Shown: positions 6,511 through 7,379 of the stretch, piece by piece | Numbering within the stretch: position 1 is the first letter of the stretch | Layout of the letters: each line of letters starts with the position of its first letter | Assembly (NCBI GenBank): GCA_016781885.1 | Contig: JADDPM010000106.1 | Coordinates: 1 to 7,379 of the forward strand | DNA length: 7,379 nt | Direction: 5' to 3' | From: Rubrobacter sp. | Lineage (GTDB): Bacteria > Actinomycetota > Rubrobacteria > Rubrobacterales > Rubrobacteraceae | Notes under the pieces: generated by a model | The model's input: only the letters and a program-made list of their open reading frames with translations | What the model was told of the DNA's origin: nothing | Databases searched by the model: none | Position numbers and translations under genes: made by a program

Positions 6511-6539
6511 AGCGTACCAGCCGGTTAACTTGTAAGCAA
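6511..6539 (-). promoter_or_regulatory. Candidate promoter for ino1
   Basis: On the minus strand TTGCTT (6539-6534) and TACGCT (6516-6511) are spaced by 17 bases, fitting the loose TTGnnn / TAnnnT pattern of actinobacterial housekeeping promoters. It would start RNA near 6504, giving a leader of about 150 bases. Each box matches consensus at only three positions, so this is a guess supported by location. Confidence 0.3.
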
Positions 6540-6607
6540 GACCCGGCCTGCCGCGACCCGGATGCGCGAGGGGAGTTCGGATCGGGGCCTCCTGCCCTCG
6601 CCGTCGT

Positions 6608-6633
6608 AGAACCCCGGCACAAGCCGAGGTTCT
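6608..6633 (-). terminator. Terminator-like hairpin after the amidohydrolase
   Basis: AGAACCCCGGC (6608-6618) and GCCGAGGTTCT (6623-6633) form an 11-pair stem with loop ACAA. The one imperfect position is a G-U pair in minus-strand RNA but a C-A mismatch in plus-strand RNA, so the stem favours a minus-strand transcript. It begins 18 bases after the amidohydrolase stop. No U-run follows, as is common in GC-rich actinobacteria. Confidence 0.62.
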
Positions 6634-6651
6634 GTCCAGTTGACGAGATAA

Positions 6652-7379
6652 TCAATGCGAATGCCCTTGGTGAGCGTTGGGCACCTCGATGGGCTCCGGC
6701 GCCGGGCGCGGGTTCTGGGGCTCCTTGCTGGCGGCCTGCCAATGGCGATAGGCGTTCTCGAAGAAGATCATGTTCCGGTACTCCTCGCGGGCGGGGCTGC
6801 CCTCCTGCACTATGTGCCCGAGCGTGGTAGCCGTCTCGAAGAGCCCAAGCTGCGGCTGGAGGTACGACTCACGGTACATCTCAGGCTCCATCGGCCAGAA
6901 AGTGTCGGTCCCGTAGAGGAGCATGGCCGGCGGCAGGGTGTCGATGCAAGCCTGCCAGACCGAAAGCTGCCAGTCATTTGGCGCCCCGAAAGAGAGGTCG
7001 ACCTTCAGGTCCCAGTCCTCGGGGTTCTGGCCGAAGAGGCCGGTCGTCACCTTCGCCATGGCGATGCACTCGTCGTACCACGGCCACCCCACGTGCGCGA
7101 CGTGACCCTTGAACCCCTGCGCCGCGCGGACGCCCTCGAAGTAGGCGGGGCGGCAGTAGGCGCTGTTGCGCCCGTCGTAGAAGATACCCGCGTGGAAGAT
7201 GGTGTACATCCCGAGCCCGGCCAAAGTCTGCCACAGCCGGGCGAGCGGCGGCTCGCTCGCGTGCCAGTGCGTCGGGATCAGTTCCCCAGCGCCCCTCAGG
7301 CCAAGCTCGTGGTAGCAGCGCTCTGCCTCCTCGATGTTTAGATCCACAGCCCTCTCAAGGTCGCCGTCGGTGAGGTGGG
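6652..7379 (-). CDS. Amidohydrolase-2 family metal-dependent hydrolase, N-terminus cut by window edge
   Basis: The frame is open to the right edge: HLTDGDLERA precedes a GTG codon at 7347, so that GTG is probably internal and the true start lies outside. Counting from the GTG codon, the visible 231 residues show the C-terminal part of an amidohydrolase TIM barrel (PF04909). IPTHWHASEPPLARLW is at 24-39, the metal-ligand-type His52 is in TIFHAGIF, His85 is in HVAHVGWPW, and the late-strand Asp148 is in LLYGTDTFWP. RNMIFFENAYRHW (191-203) corresponds to the usual closing ENAxR helix. The N-terminal HxH strand is not visible. The family hydrolyses or decarboxylates varied small molecules, and the substrate cannot be named. 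The last residues are Pro-rich and end HQGHSH, an unusual His-rich tail. A hairpin follows the stop, so it is likely transcribed separately from ino1. Confidence 0.82.
   Translation of the reverse strand, partial: HLTDGDLERAVDLNIEEAERCYHELGLRGAGELIPTHWHASEPPLARLWQTLAGLGMYTIFHAGIFYDGRNSAYCRPAYFEGVRAAQGFKGHVAHVGWPWYDECIAMAKVTTGLFGQNPEDWDLKVDLSFGAPNDWQLSVWQACIDTLPPAMLLYGTDTFWPMEPEMYRESYLQPQLGLFETATTLGHIVQEGSPAREEYRNMIFFENAYRHWQAASKEPQNPRPAPEPIEVPNAHQGHSH

Larger units (their letters stand above)
6355..6651. other. Regulatory spacer between the amidohydrolase and ino1
   Basis: These 297 bases hold no supportable gene. They contain, in minus-strand order, the terminator-like hairpin, a promoter candidate, the 8-base-pair hairpin, a small inverted repeat ATTC-TGAA-GAAT (6411-6400), and the ino1 ribosome site. 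Confidence 0.55.

Noticed and set aside
6655..7341. 228-codon plus-strand open frame opposite the amidohydrolase
   Set aside because: It is a mirror of a clear enzyme with preserved metal ligands; such antisense frames are usual in GC-rich DNA.

Overview
The window is GC-rich bacterial DNA. GTG and TTG starts sit behind strong AGGAGG-type ribosome sites, and gene ends carry stem-loops without U-runs, as in Actinobacteria. The gene mix (DUF892 ferritin-like, DUF2267, an Imm-5-like domain, a 437-residue inositol-phosphate synthase) would suit a deep-branching actinobacterium such as Rubrobacter. That placement is inference from gene content and style; nothing here proves it.

Layout, left to right. 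The left edge cuts a minus-strand gene with an Imm-5-like domain (1-202). Next is a decayed minus-strand DUF2267 gene (364-672) readable only by switching frames, then an intact minus-strand DUF892 ferritin-like gene (753-1256). About 490 bases without a convincing gene follow, then the only plus-strand gene, a PAPS-dependent sulfotransferase (1750-2622). It converges on a minus-strand block transcribed in the order ino1 (6354-5041), GT4 glycosyltransferase (4946-3762), galE (3765-2669). The galE gene is broken by a one-base frameshift and an in-frame amber codon. Upstream of ino1 lies a 297-base spacer with a terminator-like hairpin, a possible promoter and a second hairpin. The right edge cuts a minus-strand amidohydrolase (6652-7379).

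How the genes may work together. Ino1 makes inositol phosphate from glucose 6-phosphate, GalE would supply UDP-galactose, and the GT4 enzyme would transfer a sugar. Same strand, close spacing and a 4-base overlap make one transcript plausible, and a glycosylated inositol compound or glycolipid is a reasonable but unproven product. The nearby sulfotransferase could decorate a sugar or lipid but is on the other strand. With galE broken, the sugar donor must come from another locus, or the pathway is decaying here.

No tRNA, rRNA, CRISPR array or clear mobile element was seen. The most notable signals are the two-lesion galE, the ino1-GT4-galE arrangement and the frame-broken DUF2267 gene. I see no convincing wholly new system.
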